From: a virus
Length of the DNA stretch: 21,347 bases
Virus record (IMG/VR): IMGVR_UViG_3300023216_002983
Location: 1 to 21,347 of that record
Direction: 5' to 3' (one strand)
The position numbers and the translations under genes were made by a program. Under the pieces are notes generated by a model. It worked only from the letters and a program-made list of their open reading frames with translations, did not search any database and was not told the origin of the DNA. Below, piece by piece: positions 8,162-16,507 of this stretch (its first letter is position 1; each line of letters starts with the position of its first letter).

Positions 8162-8581
8162 ATGGATTTTGCAGGACTATTATCAAAGGGCACTGTCTTA
8201 ACCTACAAAGATGGTGCAACAACTAAAACTGTAGCAGGAGTTAAATCTATCCCAGCGTTGGGCAGTGACCCAGAAAAAGTTGATGTTACACACTTGGGAT
8301 CAGAAAAGAAAGCTTATATCAAAGGTATCGAAGATACTGACAATTTGGAATTTGCAATTGTATATCAAGGAGATAACTTCCGTGATATTCATGCGCTAGT
8401 TGAAACTGGAAAATCTGTAGATTGGACGATTACTTATCCAGACGGATTGAAAGCTGAATTCACTGGCGAACCTTACTACAAATTTGATGGAGCTGAAGTT
8501 AACCAAGCGATTGGATTTAACGTAGGTATTGTGGTAAGTGACGGTCCAGATATCACTCCGGCACCAGCGCCGGGGGCGTAA
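8162..8581 (+). CDS. Major tail (tube) protein
   Basis: 139-residue tube subunit, with AGGAGG upstream of the ATG. The start MDFAGLLSKGTVLTYKDG and the motif IPALGSDPEKVDVTHL are typical of Firmicutes siphophage tail tube proteins, as is the DNLEFAIVYQGDNFRDIHAL segment. The zero-frame product ends in a Pro/Ala-rich tail (PAPAPGA) and a TAA at 8579-8581. The -1 frame stays open from there to 8637, so a frameshifted longer form with 20 extra residues is possible (see separate entries). Position between the tail terminator and the assembly chaperone genes fits. Expected to be one of the most abundant virion proteins. Confidence 0.9.
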   Translation: MDFAGLLSKGTVLTYKDGATTKTVAGVKSIPALGSDPEKVDVTHLGSEKKAYIKGIEDTDNLEFAIVYQGDNFRDIHALVETGKSVDWTITYPDGLKAEFTGEPYYKFDGAEVNQAIGFNVGIVVSDGPDITPAPAPGA

Positions 8582-8637
8582 CAACCCTCAATATTACTGA
8601 GGAAGATAACGTAAACGAATCAGAGACTGAGGGATAA
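8573..8637 (+). other. Possible -1 frameshift extension of the major tail protein
   Basis: At the end of the tail tube gene the codons are CCG GGG GCG TAA. The five Gs let a glycine tRNA on GGG move back one base and still pair. The -1 frame then reads from GGC at 8575 to a TAA at 8635-8637, adding about 20 residues, acidic and without Cys. A 5-bp hairpin (CCTCA 8586-8590 with TGAGG 8598-8602) begins 7 bases after GCG, at the distance usual for a stimulatory structure. Extended tail tube proteins made by frameshifting are known in other phages, for example Listeria phage PSA. Whether it happens here is inference. Confidence 0.4.
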
Positions 8638-8657
8638 TCCTTAGTCTCTATTTTTAT
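8622..8657 (+). terminator. Intrinsic terminator-like hairpin after the major tail gene
   Basis: AGAGACTGAGG (8622-8632) pairs with CCTTAGTCTCT (8639-8649) in an 11-bp stem with one G-T wobble, followed by TATTTTTAT. It sits between the very highly expressed tail tube gene and the low-copy chaperone genes, a place where partial termination would set the ratio. The stop codon of the -1 extension lies in its loop. Confidence 0.7.
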
Positions 8658-8676
8658 AAATTAGGAGGAAACATAC

Positions 8677-9084
8677 ATGTCAAAAAACAACGTAGTACAA
8701 ATGCCAAACACTAAAACATTTCAATTAGGAGAGCTAAATTTACAACTTCGTTTAGACGGTAAATCGATTTTAGCAATCGAAAAGCGCTTAGATGAAGGGA
8801 TTATGGGACTGTTTGTTAAAAAGCAAGGCGAAATCAAATTACCACCAGCCAACAGTTTATTGATTATCTTACAAGGCGCCAATAAAACAAGCGGCGTGAC
8901 AGATAAAGCAATCGTTGATGCGTTCGAGCAATACATTGAATCAGGAAAAACAACGATGGATCTATTTGGTGAAATCAACGACTTCTTGGATGAAGCTGGT
9001 TTTTTCGGAAAGAAAGAAACGGCGAACGAAGCGACAGATGGGGAATCTTTGGATCAAACGAACAGCGAAGACAGTCTTCTGTAA
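8677..9084 (+). CDS. Tail assembly chaperone, G-like (short form)
   Basis: 135-residue zero-frame product (DUF6096-like), the analogue of lambda gpG. It should coat the tape measure during tail tube assembly without entering the virion. The start ATG has AGGAGG upstream. A beta-rich N-terminus (FQLGELNLQLRLDGKSILAIEKRL) and helical C-terminal half are typical. The slippery heptamer T TTT TTC at 9000-9006 (codons for GlyPhePhe) precedes the C-terminal 25 residues, which are polar and low-complexity, as expected for a tail that is replaced in the frameshifted form. The zero-frame stop is at 9082-9084. Confidence 0.86.
   Translation: MSKNNVVQMPNTKTFQLGELNLQLRLDGKSILAIEKRLDEGIMGLFVKKQGEIKLPPANSLLIILQGANKTSGVTDKAIVDAFEQYIESGKTTMDLFGEINDFLDEAGFFGKKETANEATDGESLDQTNSEDSLL
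9000..9006 (+). other. -1 programmed frameshift heptamer (T TTT TTC)
   Basis: In the frame of the G-like chaperone, bases 9000-9006 read T TTT TTC, a canonical X XXY YYZ slippery site. The -1 frame is open from 8994 (a TGA precedes it) through to 9482, so the slip must occur between 8994 and 9084, and this heptamer is the only good candidate there. G/GT frameshifting is a conserved feature of long-tailed phages. Confidence 0.8.
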
Positions 9085-9482
9085 AAAACTTCGATAATCT
9101 ATCCGAAATGCTTGAATTCATGTACCCACAAGCTGTTGAAGCAGGAATCCCTTCTACAGAGTATTGGGGAATGACACTTGAGGAAATCATGATACAAGTT
9201 CAAGCCAACAAGCGGATAAAAGAAAATGAAATGAGAGAGAGGGCATATTTTGATTATGCGCAGCAAAAATTATCAATCTATGCTTTTAACGACCCTAAAC
9301 ACATGCCTGGGTTCGAAGACGCTTATCCTTTTCTCAAACAAATTGAACAGGCGGTTGAAGAAGCGAAGACCGAAGAAGAAACAAAGCAAGAAGCTATGCA
9401 GCGTGAGCAAGAAATTTTCTTGGCCCAAGCTCAGGCTATCAAAGCAACAAGAGAAAGAAGAAAACTCATAGAAGAAAGGTAG
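9006..9482 (+). CDS. Tail assembly chaperone, T part (made as G-T fusion by -1 frameshift)
   Basis: Read from the -1 frame after slippage at 9000-9006. The fused GT protein would have 110 residues of G followed by 158 from this frame, 268 in all. An ATG at 9108 would give a free 124-residue protein, but it lacks a ribosome binding site, and the family-like sequence (NFDNLSEM then LEFMYPQAVEAGIPSTEYWG) begins upstream of that ATG. This supports expression by fusion. The T part ends in a long charged helix (AKTEEETKQEAMQREQEIF). As with lambda gpGT, the T domain should bind tail tube subunits and recruit them to the tape measure. The tape measure gene starts 10 bases later. Confidence 0.82.
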   Translation, partial: RKERNGERSDRWGIFGSNEQRRQSSVKNFDNLSEMLEFMYPQAVEAGIPSTEYWGMTLEEIMIQVQANKRIKENEMRERAYFDYAQQKLSIYAFNDPKHMPGFEDAYPFLKQIEQAVEEAKTEEETKQEAMQREQEIFLAQAQAIKATRERRKLIEER

Positions 9483-9492
9483 GTGAGAAAGC

Positions 9493-12400
9493 ATGGAATT
9501 AGAAACACTTGAAGTCTTATTAGATATCAATACTGCTCGAGTTGAGCAATCCCTAGAGAGTGTATTGCCAAAAATTGAGGGTGCAATGAGTAGAATCCAA
9601 CAAATGTCCGGTAACTCAATGGATCGCACAGAGAAAAATATGGATATTGAAAAAGGCGCTAGCAATTTCACGAAACAATTAGAAAAAATGAATCAAGCAC
9701 TCGAAAAGACGTTATCAAACTTCGAACGATCAACAAAGCAATCGTCTGAAGCGGCTGGTGATAACTTTGCAACAGGTGTACGTAAAGCTCGTCCGAAAGT
9801 GACCAAGGAAATCGATGCGATGGTGAATGAGATCAACGCCAAGATGGGACAAGCGAAAGCAGCACAAGAAAAGGTTGCTTATCTGAAATCGCAAAGGCAA
9901 ACGGCATCTAGTCAAGGAGATACAGGGAAAGTCGTTAAATACGATGAACAAATCGCTCGAGCGCAGGCACAGATGACTAAGTTTCAAGATCAAGCAAAAG
10001 GTATGGGTAATACAATTAAGCGTGAATTAGACGCTGTTCCGTCTTCCTTGGAAAATATAACAAAAGGCATGAGCCAAAACGAAGCCCAAATTGAAGCGAT
10101 GCGAAAACGAATTCGGACGTTGAAGGCGGAGTACAACGACCAACGTGTGCCAACAGGCAGCTTTACATCTGGATTCAAGAATTATGAAGATACTCCTCAA
10201 TCACTGAAAACGTCTGGTGAGATTCAAAAACAATCAATCAAGATGAATAAGCTTATAAGTGATAATGATCGTTTGCAAAAGGAATACGCACAAACTGAAG
10301 ACCGCGCAGACGCACTGAGAAAGGCACTACAACGTGTTAACTCCGCATTAGGACAATCATCCATCCAAACGGGTAACGCCTCTAGCGGCGCTAGTATGAC
10401 GGGTACAGGATTGAAACAATCTGAGCGAGCTGTTTCTAAATATGGCGGTGTATTCAACCGCATGTCCAATGCAGTTTCTCATGGATTTGGGAGCGTCGGA
10501 AATGGCTTAAGGAACTCTCTTGGATTTATTGGAAAGTTCGGAAGTCTATTTTCTAGTAACTCCAATAAAGTAACGGCCGGAACAAACAGAATGACTGGAA
10601 GCACAAACGCTTTTGGCCAGTCAATGAAATACTTGCTACCTTCATTAGTTGTGTATCAATTATTAGGTGGCGCAATCACCAAAATGGCTAGCGGTATGAT
10701 GTCAGCATTGAAAACGAACGATCAATTCAGCGCCTCGTTGAATCAGATTAAAGTCAATCTTATGACGGCATTCTATCCAATATACACGGCAATCTTACCA
10801 GCGTTGAATGCGTTAATGAGTACAGTGGCCCAACTCACGGGGCAGCTTGCTTCATTTATTGCAATGTTATTCGGGACAACCTATGACGCGGCAAAACAAG
10901 GCGCTAGTGGATTGTATGACAATATCCAAGCGCTGAACGATACTGGTTCTTCTGCAAATAAGGCCAATGAGAAAGTCAAAAAACTGCAACGATCGTTAAT
11001 GGGATTTGATCAAATCAACAAGCTAACGATGAATACTGATGATGCAAAGAAAGAAGATCCTGCTCCTGGTATTGATTTTGGGTCTGCAACTGGTAACTAT
11101 TCTACGCCCAAATGGATGAAGGATATTCAAAATATTTTGAAGGATTTCTTCAAACCTTTCCAAGATGCATGGAAAAATCAAGGACAACGAGTGATCGATG
11201 CTTGGAAGTATGCATTAGGTGAAGTAATAGGTCTAGCTTCTGCTATCGGCAAGTCATTTATGGAAGTTTGGACAAACGGAACTGGTCAAAAGTTTATCGA
11301 GAACATCCTTATTCTTTTGGCAGATGTACTCGGAATAATCGGTGATATCGCTGGTGCTTTCAAACGAGCTTGGGAAGACAAAGGACGAGGAACACGCTTG
11401 ATTCAATCCATTTTCGATATGTGGAACCGAATCCTTGAATTGCTTCATGAAGTGGCTGTTGCTTTTCGTAATGCATGGAACGATGGTCGTGGAGAAAGTA
11501 TAGCTGCGAACATCCTTGAAATCTATACGAATATCTTCAACACAATCGGCAACATTGCTGAGCAACTTAAAAAGGCTTGGAAAGAAGGAAAAGTTGGAGA
11601 ATCAATCTTCGGAACAATCCTTGATGCAGTAGATGATTTATTAGGTAATATCAACGGCATGACCAAAGCGACTGAAGAATGGGCGAAGAATCTTGATTTC
11701 ACACCATTACTCAAAGCTATAGATGAATTATTCAAATCGATTCGTCCAATCTTGAAAAATGTAGGTGATGGGCTTGAGTGGTTGTATAAAAACGTATTGT
11801 TGCCACTGGCAAGTTTTTACATTGAAGACTACGTGCCCAAATATTTTGATTATCTATCAGCTGCTCTAGATGTGCTGAACCAAGTGATTGAGATTTTCAA
11901 ACCAATCTTTAAATGGTTCTGGGATGTCGTTATTGTTCCTCTTGCTCAGGTGGCTAAATTCCTGATTATTGGACAAATTGAACTCTTGACAAAAGGGTTA
12001 GAAATTCTTGCTGGCGTGTTAGAAAAAGTTGCTAACGCAGTTAAGAATCCTAAAAAAGCGATTGGTGAACTTAAAGATGTCATAGATGACAAGTTTGGCA
12101 GCATCATGACATTTGTTTCTGATACTTGGGGAAATGTTCAAAAATGGACCAGTGATACTTGGGCCAACGCCAAGAAAACTGTTTCGGAAAAAGCTTCTGA
12201 TATTTGGAAGAATGTTAGCGGACGATGGAGTGACATCAAGAAGAATACCAAAGAAACTTGGGACACTTTTTCTACAGATGTATCAAACAAAGCAAGAACT
12301 GCTAAGGATAATGCATCCAAACGTTTACAAGAACTTAGAACGAACATTTCTGATCGATGGAGTAACGTCAAAAAGAATACCGTTGAAAAATGGAATGAAA

Positions 12401-14385
12401 TACAAGACAAAGTTACAACAGCAGCAGGAAATGCAAAATCAAAAGCAAGTACAGCGTTCTCTAATCTTAAGACTAGTATGGGCGGATCTTTTGAAACAAT
12501 GAAGAAAAATGCTTCTGAAGCTTTCGATAAAATCACTGGTTGGGCAACCGGATTAGGTAGCAAGATTGGTAAAGGTTTGAGCAATGGTGTCAAATCCGTC
12601 AAAGAAGGCGCTGGAAAAATTTTCAACGGAATGGTCGGAGTTATCGGAAAAGGTGTCAACGGTGTAATCAGCGGTATCAACTGGGTACTAAACAAAGTTG
12701 GTGCAGGAAGTAGCGCTTTGAAAAAATGGACAATTCCTACTTATGCTAAAGGTACTGGGTATCATCCAGGCGGCATGGCTCTGGTCAACGACGGACTAGG
12801 TTCTAATTATCAGGAAGCTTACCGGACACCAGATGGACGTACTGGTATCTTTCCGGCGCAAAGAAATCTAATGGTCGATCTACCAAAAGGAACGTCTGTT
12901 TTAAGTGGTCCAAAGACTGCTGCGATGTATGGCGTACCAGCCTATGCAAATGGTATAGGTGAATGGTTTAAAGAGAAATGGAATGGTGCAAAAGAAATTG
13001 CATCGGATATTTGGTCTTATGCATCAAATCCGAAGAAGCTTTTGAATGCTGCAATTTCTAAGTTCGTTAACTTGAAAGGTGCTGTTGAACCGGCTCTATC
13101 AATGGCGAAAGGTTCCGTTGGTACGATCGCAGAAGGTTCTTATGAATGGTTTAAATCGAAGTTCAATGCAGGATATGAAGCACAAAATATTTCGTTTGAT
13201 GGATCAATGGGGAGTTGGGGTGTATACAAATACCTATATGATATCGCTAGAAAAACTGTCGATCGATATCCTGGTATGAGAATCACTTCTGGCTTTAGAC
13301 CAGGTGATCCACATTCCCACGGAAAGCATCAAGCAATTGATGTCGCCTATCCAGCAAGTATGAACGGATCTTCGAAATACTTTGCTCCAGCGAACTGGGT
13401 GTTTGATAACTTTGCTTCAAAAGTAGCTTACGTAATCACTCAAGGTAAAGTTCGAGACCGAAAAGGAATGTCTGGTACTGGATCGAGCGGAAGTTGGGTA
13501 AGATGGCCGCAGAATGACCATTACGATCATTTGCATATCAACGGCTCACTCGGAGCAAGCGACATTGACAAGAATGCTTCGTTTGGTGCATCTGGAGGTG
13601 CAGCAGTTGCTGGTAAGTATGGTTCATCAGTAGAAAGATGGCGTTCGACTGTCAATAGCGCATTGAACAAACTAGGAATTTACTCACTAGCCAATGCAAA
13701 TCGCACGCTTTACCAAATGAAGACTGAATCAAATGGTAACCCTAACGCTATCAACAATTGGGATATCAACGCCAAAAATGGCACACCTTCAAAAGGTTTG
13801 ATGCAGGTTATTGATCCAACCTTTAGAGCATATGCAAGAAGCCCGTACAACAAAAATATTTGGGACCCAATGTCGAATATTTTGGCTTCTATGAGATATG
13901 CATTAAGTCGGTACGGATCATTGGCAGCAGCTTATCGAGGTGTTGGATATGAGAACGGTGGCTTAGTTACTCAAGACGGTTTATATCGTATGGGAGAAGG
14001 CAACAAGAAAGAGATGGTCATTCCACTTGAGAGACCTCAACGTGCTGCTGAACTGATTCAACAAGCTGTTGAGTATCTTGGGCTTGATATGTTCAACTCA
14101 AGCCTTGTTTTGCCAGAAATGTTCACAGAACCGGCAAGTGTATCTAGCATGTCTTCAAGTTTCAACAACCAGAGCACGCCTTCGCAATCAATGGGAACGG
14201 ATGAACTTTATCGCATTCTATTGATGTTGTTGAATCGTCCGGGTAATGGAGGCGGCGACAATCCAACTCCTACAAGAACGGAAGTCAATCTTAAAGTTGA
14301 TCGTGCTACCTTAGCCACAGTTGTACTAGAAGAAATAAAAAAAATTGAGAAACAAACTGGCGTTAATCCAGTAATCGGAAAATAG
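9493..14385 (+). CDS. Tail tape measure protein with M15-like peptidase and SLT lytic transglycosylase domains
   Basis: 1630 residues, the largest gene. It sets tail length and is probably ejected to help DNA cross the envelope. Residues 1-300 are coiled coil (Gln/Lys/Glu rich). A hydrophobic stretch lies near 378-400 (KYLLPSLVVYQLLGGAITKM), with others near 600-620 and 815-840. Residues 560-763 hold seven Trp-marked repeats of 33-35 residues, and 879-967 hold helices with Trp pairs 11 apart. The C-terminal region has two wall-degrading domains: a zinc DD-peptidase fold (M15-like) with His1276, His1279, Asp1283 and a DHLHI motif (His1346, His1348), and a transglycosylase SLT domain with catalytic-type Glu1412 in KTESNGNP and GLMQV. 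Both active-site sets look intact. The zinc-ligand assignment is by motif only. Confidence 0.95.
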   Translation: MELETLEVLLDINTARVEQSLESVLPKIEGAMSRIQQMSGNSMDRTEKNMDIEKGASNFTKQLEKMNQALEKTLSNFERSTKQSSEAAGDNFATGVRKARPKVTKEIDAMVNEINAKMGQAKAAQEKVAYLKSQRQTASSQGDTGKVVKYDEQIARAQAQMTKFQDQAKGMGNTIKRELDAVPSSLENITKGMSQNEAQIEAMRKRIRTLKAEYNDQRVPTGSFTSGFKNYEDTPQSLKTSGEIQKQSIKMNKLISDNDRLQKEYAQTEDRADALRKALQRVNSALGQSSIQTGNASSGASMTGTGLKQSERAVSKYGGVFNRMSNAVSHGFGSVGNGLRNSLGFIGKFGSLFSSNSNKVTAGTNRMTGSTNAFGQSMKYLLPSLVVYQLLGGAITKMASGMMSALKTNDQFSASLNQIKVNLMTAFYPIYTAILPALNALMSTVAQLTGQLASFIAMLFGTTYDAAKQGASGLYDNIQALNDTGSSANKANEKVKKLQRSLMGFDQINKLTMNTDDAKKEDPAPGIDFGSATGNYSTPKWMKDIQNILKDFFKPFQDAWKNQGQRVIDAWKYALGEVIGLASAIGKSFMEVWTNGTGQKFIENILILLADVLGIIGDIAGAFKRAWEDKGRGTRLIQSIFDMWNRILELLHEVAVAFRNAWNDGRGESIAANILEIYTNIFNTIGNIAEQLKKAWKEGKVGESIFGTILDAVDDLLGNINGMTKATEEWAKNLDFTPLLKAIDELFKSIRPILKNVGDGLEWLYKNVLLPLASFYIEDYVPKYFDYLSAALDVLNQVIEIFKPIFKWFWDVVIVPLAQVAKFLIIGQIELLTKGLEILAGVLEKVANAVKNPKKAIGELKDVIDDKFGSIMTFVSDTWGNVQKWTSDTWANAKKTVSEKASDIWKNVSGRWSDIKKNTKETWDTFSTDVSNKARTAKDNASKRLQELRTNISDRWSNVKKNTVEKWNEIQDKVTTAAGNAKSKASTAFSNLKTSMGGSFETMKKNASEAFDKITGWATGLGSKIGKGLSNGVKSVKEGAGKIFNGMVGVIGKGVNGVISGINWVLNKVGAGSSALKKWTIPTYAKGTGYHPGGMALVNDGLGSNYQEAYRTPDGRTGIFPAQRNLMVDLPKGTSVLSGPKTAAMYGVPAYANGIGEWFKEKWNGAKEIASDIWSYASNPKKLLNAAISKFVNLKGAVEPALSMAKGSVGTIAEGSYEWFKSKFNAGYEAQNISFDGSMGSWGVYKYLYDIARKTVDRYPGMRITSGFRPGDPHSHGKHQAIDVAYPASMNGSSKYFAPANWVFDNFASKVAYVITQGKVRDRKGMSGTGSSGSWVRWPQNDHYDHLHINGSLGASDIDKNASFGASGGAAVAGKYGSSVERWRSTVNSALNKLGIYSLANANRTLYQMKTESNGNPNAINNWDINAKNGTPSKGLMQVIDPTFRAYARSPYNKNIWDPMSNILASMRYALSRYGSLAAAYRGVGYENGGLVTQDGLYRMGEGNKKEMVIPLERPQRAAELIQQAVEYLGLDMFNSSLVLPEMFTEPASVSSMSSSFNNQSTPSQSMGTDELYRILLMLLNRPGNGGGDNPTPTRTEVNLKVDRATLATVVLEEIKKIEKQTGVNPVIGK

Positions 14386-14397
14386 GAGGGTGGTAAG

Positions 14398-14760
14398 ATG
14401 GCAAACTTAAGTATCAATGGGAGCGTGGTCAAGCCACCCAAGACTTTTTCAGCAAGTATCCAAACGATTGATGCTGATTCTACTGGAAGAAACGCCAGCG
14501 GGAAAATGATCAGAGATATAATCGCAGAGAAAGTAAAGCTTGATATTGCTTGGGGACCACTATCTGACAGTGAAATATCACAAATACTATCAAAAGTATC
14601 TGCTGCTTTTTTCTCGGTTTCATATCCTGATCCGCAAGTTGGCGGAAATACAACTAAAAGATTTTACGTAGGGGATAGGACTGCCGCTTCATATTCTTGG
14701 AATGATAAGTTTCAAGCTATGAAGTGGGAAGGTTTAACCCTAAGTTTTATTGAGGAGTGA
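14398..14760 (+). CDS. Tail protein, DUF6711-like
   Basis: 120-residue protein with AGGAGGGTGG upstream. The start MANLSINGSVVKPPKTFSAS, the central RNASGKMIRDIIAEKVKLDIAWGPLS, and the segment FFSVSYPDPQVGG followed by KRFYVGDRTAA match a family of small proteins (DUF6711) always found directly after the tape measure in Firmicutes siphophages. Its place suggests a distal tail role, between the tape measure and the hub. No enzymatic motif is visible. Its end (GAGGAGTGA) carries the ribosome binding site of the next gene. Confidence 0.82.
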   Translation: MANLSINGSVVKPPKTFSASIQTIDADSTGRNASGKMIRDIIAEKVKLDIAWGPLSDSEISQILSKVSAAFFSVSYPDPQVGGNTTKRFYVGDRTAASYSWNDKFQAMKWEGLTLSFIEE

Positions 14761-14764
14761 TTAT

Positions 14765-16507
14765 ATGTTGAAATCAAGTATTAAATTCAATGAAGCTTTC
14801 GAGAAAAACGAACGTAAAATTTATGCACGGATCACTATTAATGATCAGTCATTTACTGAAGCTGATATTTTCAATATAAAATTTGAATCTGGAAGTATAA
14901 ACGGACCTGGTTATCAAATCGGGTCTGTTTTTTCTGATTATGTTTCTATCACGCTTGACAAGATAGTTCGCGGAATCAGTGAACTAGACAAAGTAATTGT
15001 TGAGTTGGGTATTGAACGGGAACAAAAAACAGGTTCTGAAGCAAGAAAATATGTGAATAAGACTAACAAAATGAGAATAGGCAGCTATCTGAACAAGATT
15101 TTTTATGATAACCCAATCGAGTACGTTCGGTTAGGCACTTTTTTTGTTAGCGAGCATGTAGATGTTGACGAGAATGAAAAAACAACAACTATAAATTGTA
15201 TGGACTCAGTTTTGTTTCTGGAAGGCACATACAATCCAACGGTAACTTTCCCAGCCAAGCTATTTGATGTAGCCGCAGATGCGTGCTATCAAGCAGGTGT
15301 TGCCATGGATGTTGAAACATTCTTACAACTGCCAGATAAAAAAATCACAACTATACCAACAGACTTAACCATTAGGCAAATGTTGGGTTATATTTCCCAG
15401 TACGTAGCAGGATACATCAAGTTTTCTAAATATGATGTACTTCAACTAAAGAGTGGTAGCGATACTGTGAAGATTATCAATACAGATTTGTACTATTCGA
15501 AAGGCCTAAGCAAAAATGATTTGAAATATAAAATCAGTGGATTGACAAATTCCCCAGCGGGCGATTCGGCTAGTATAACAGTTGGATCTACCACAGGTAA
15601 TCAATTAGAAATCGATAATCCATTTGTTAGTAAAGCTGATTTGCAAGACATATTCTCGCTGCTTAGCTCGATCGAGTATTATCCATTCAATATTGAATGG
15701 CGTGGTATCCCTTCGATAGAAGCAGGAGACTGGATGATTGTCGAAGATATCGAAGGCAATCAATACAAGATACCTAATTTGAAATACACGCTGTCCTATA
15801 ACGGAGGGTTGCGTGCAACTAGTTCAGCAGAAGCAGAAGCAGTTTCGAACGCAACAACAGCATATAAGAGTAAAGCTGATTCTGGGGTCAAAGCTGTAGC
15901 AGCTCAAGTTGCAAGTGTTAAAAATGAAATGATCGACAAAGAAAAAATCATTGAGCAGATTAATTTGTCTGAAGAAAAAGATCCCGACAACAATCCTTTA
16001 CGAATAAATCCTAGAAAAGTAAGAATAAATGCAAACACTGAAATCGATGACAGCTCTATTTCGGGAGAAAAAATTGCTGATATTCAAGCTGAAAAACTCA
16101 AAGGGGAATTTAACGGAAATGGACTAAAGATAAACTTTGATGAACAGTTCATCGAATCTAAGATTGATGATGAAAATAAAGTTAAATTTTCTGACGGGAT
16201 GGTTTCTCTACATAACGCTAGCGAAATTATCTCGAATTTATCTGCGGATCAAATAAGCAATCCGGTTATATTTGATGGCGATTTAGCAATACAAGCTATC
16301 AAAAATACCGATATAGTTTCGTTTGATTATTTGGCAAATGGAAATAATGGATTGGGAATACTACTTTCTGAAGAGTTCGTGGCAGATAGTTCTGTTTTAG
16401 ATTTAGAAGGAAATGTTTCAGAGTCAAAACTAATATATTTACTTTTTTCAGCTATAAAAAACTTGGAAAGTAGAATTGAAGAATTAGAAAGGGTAGGTGA
16501 AGGATAA
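14765..16507 (+). CDS. Tail hub / Tal-like minor structural protein
   Basis: 580 residues from ATG 14765, which has GAGGAG at 14752-14757; the upstream TTG at 14750 overlaps that signal and is unlikely. The N-terminal 350 residues resemble baseplate hub proteins of siphophages (IYARITINDQSFTEADIFNI, then VRLGTFFVSEHVDVDENEKT and TINCMDSVLFLEGTYNP), and would close the tail tip. The C-terminal part is a different style: Ile/Asp/Asn-rich with short repeats such as SSISGEKIADIQAEKL and a final coiled coil (LLFSAIKNLESRIEELERV), likely a trimeric stalk that reaches to the next protein. No peptidase domain is evident, so wall hydrolysis must come from the tape measure. It directly abuts the next gene. 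Confidence 0.8.
   Translation: MLKSSIKFNEAFEKNERKIYARITINDQSFTEADIFNIKFESGSINGPGYQIGSVFSDYVSITLDKIVRGISELDKVIVELGIEREQKTGSEARKYVNKTNKMRIGSYLNKIFYDNPIEYVRLGTFFVSEHVDVDENEKTTTINCMDSVLFLEGTYNPTVTFPAKLFDVAADACYQAGVAMDVETFLQLPDKKITTIPTDLTIRQMLGYISQYVAGYIKFSKYDVLQLKSGSDTVKIINTDLYYSKGLSKNDLKYKISGLTNSPAGDSASITVGSTTGNQLEIDNPFVSKADLQDIFSLLSSIEYYPFNIEWRGIPSIEAGDWMIVEDIEGNQYKIPNLKYTLSYNGGLRATSSAEAEAVSNATTAYKSKADSGVKAVAAQVASVKNEMIDKEKIIEQINLSEEKDPDNNPLRINPRKVRINANTEIDDSSISGEKIADIQAEKLKGEFNGNGLKINFDEQFIESKIDDENKVKFSDGMVSLHNASEIISNLSADQISNPVIFDGDLAIQAIKNTDIVSFDYLANGNNGLGILLSEEFVADSSVLDLEGNVSESKLIYLLFSAIKNLESRIEELERVGEG

Noticed and set aside
9108-9482. Independent gene starting at ATG 9108
   Set aside because: No ribosome binding site, and conserved-looking sequence continues upstream in the same frame. 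Expression as a G-T frameshift fusion explains it better.
12138-12695. Long minus-strand open frame (185 residues) inside the tape measure gene
   Set aside because: It mirrors the amphipathic Lys/Ala/Ser-rich repeats of the tape measure. It has no ribosome binding site and gives a low-complexity Pro/Leu/Phe-rich product.
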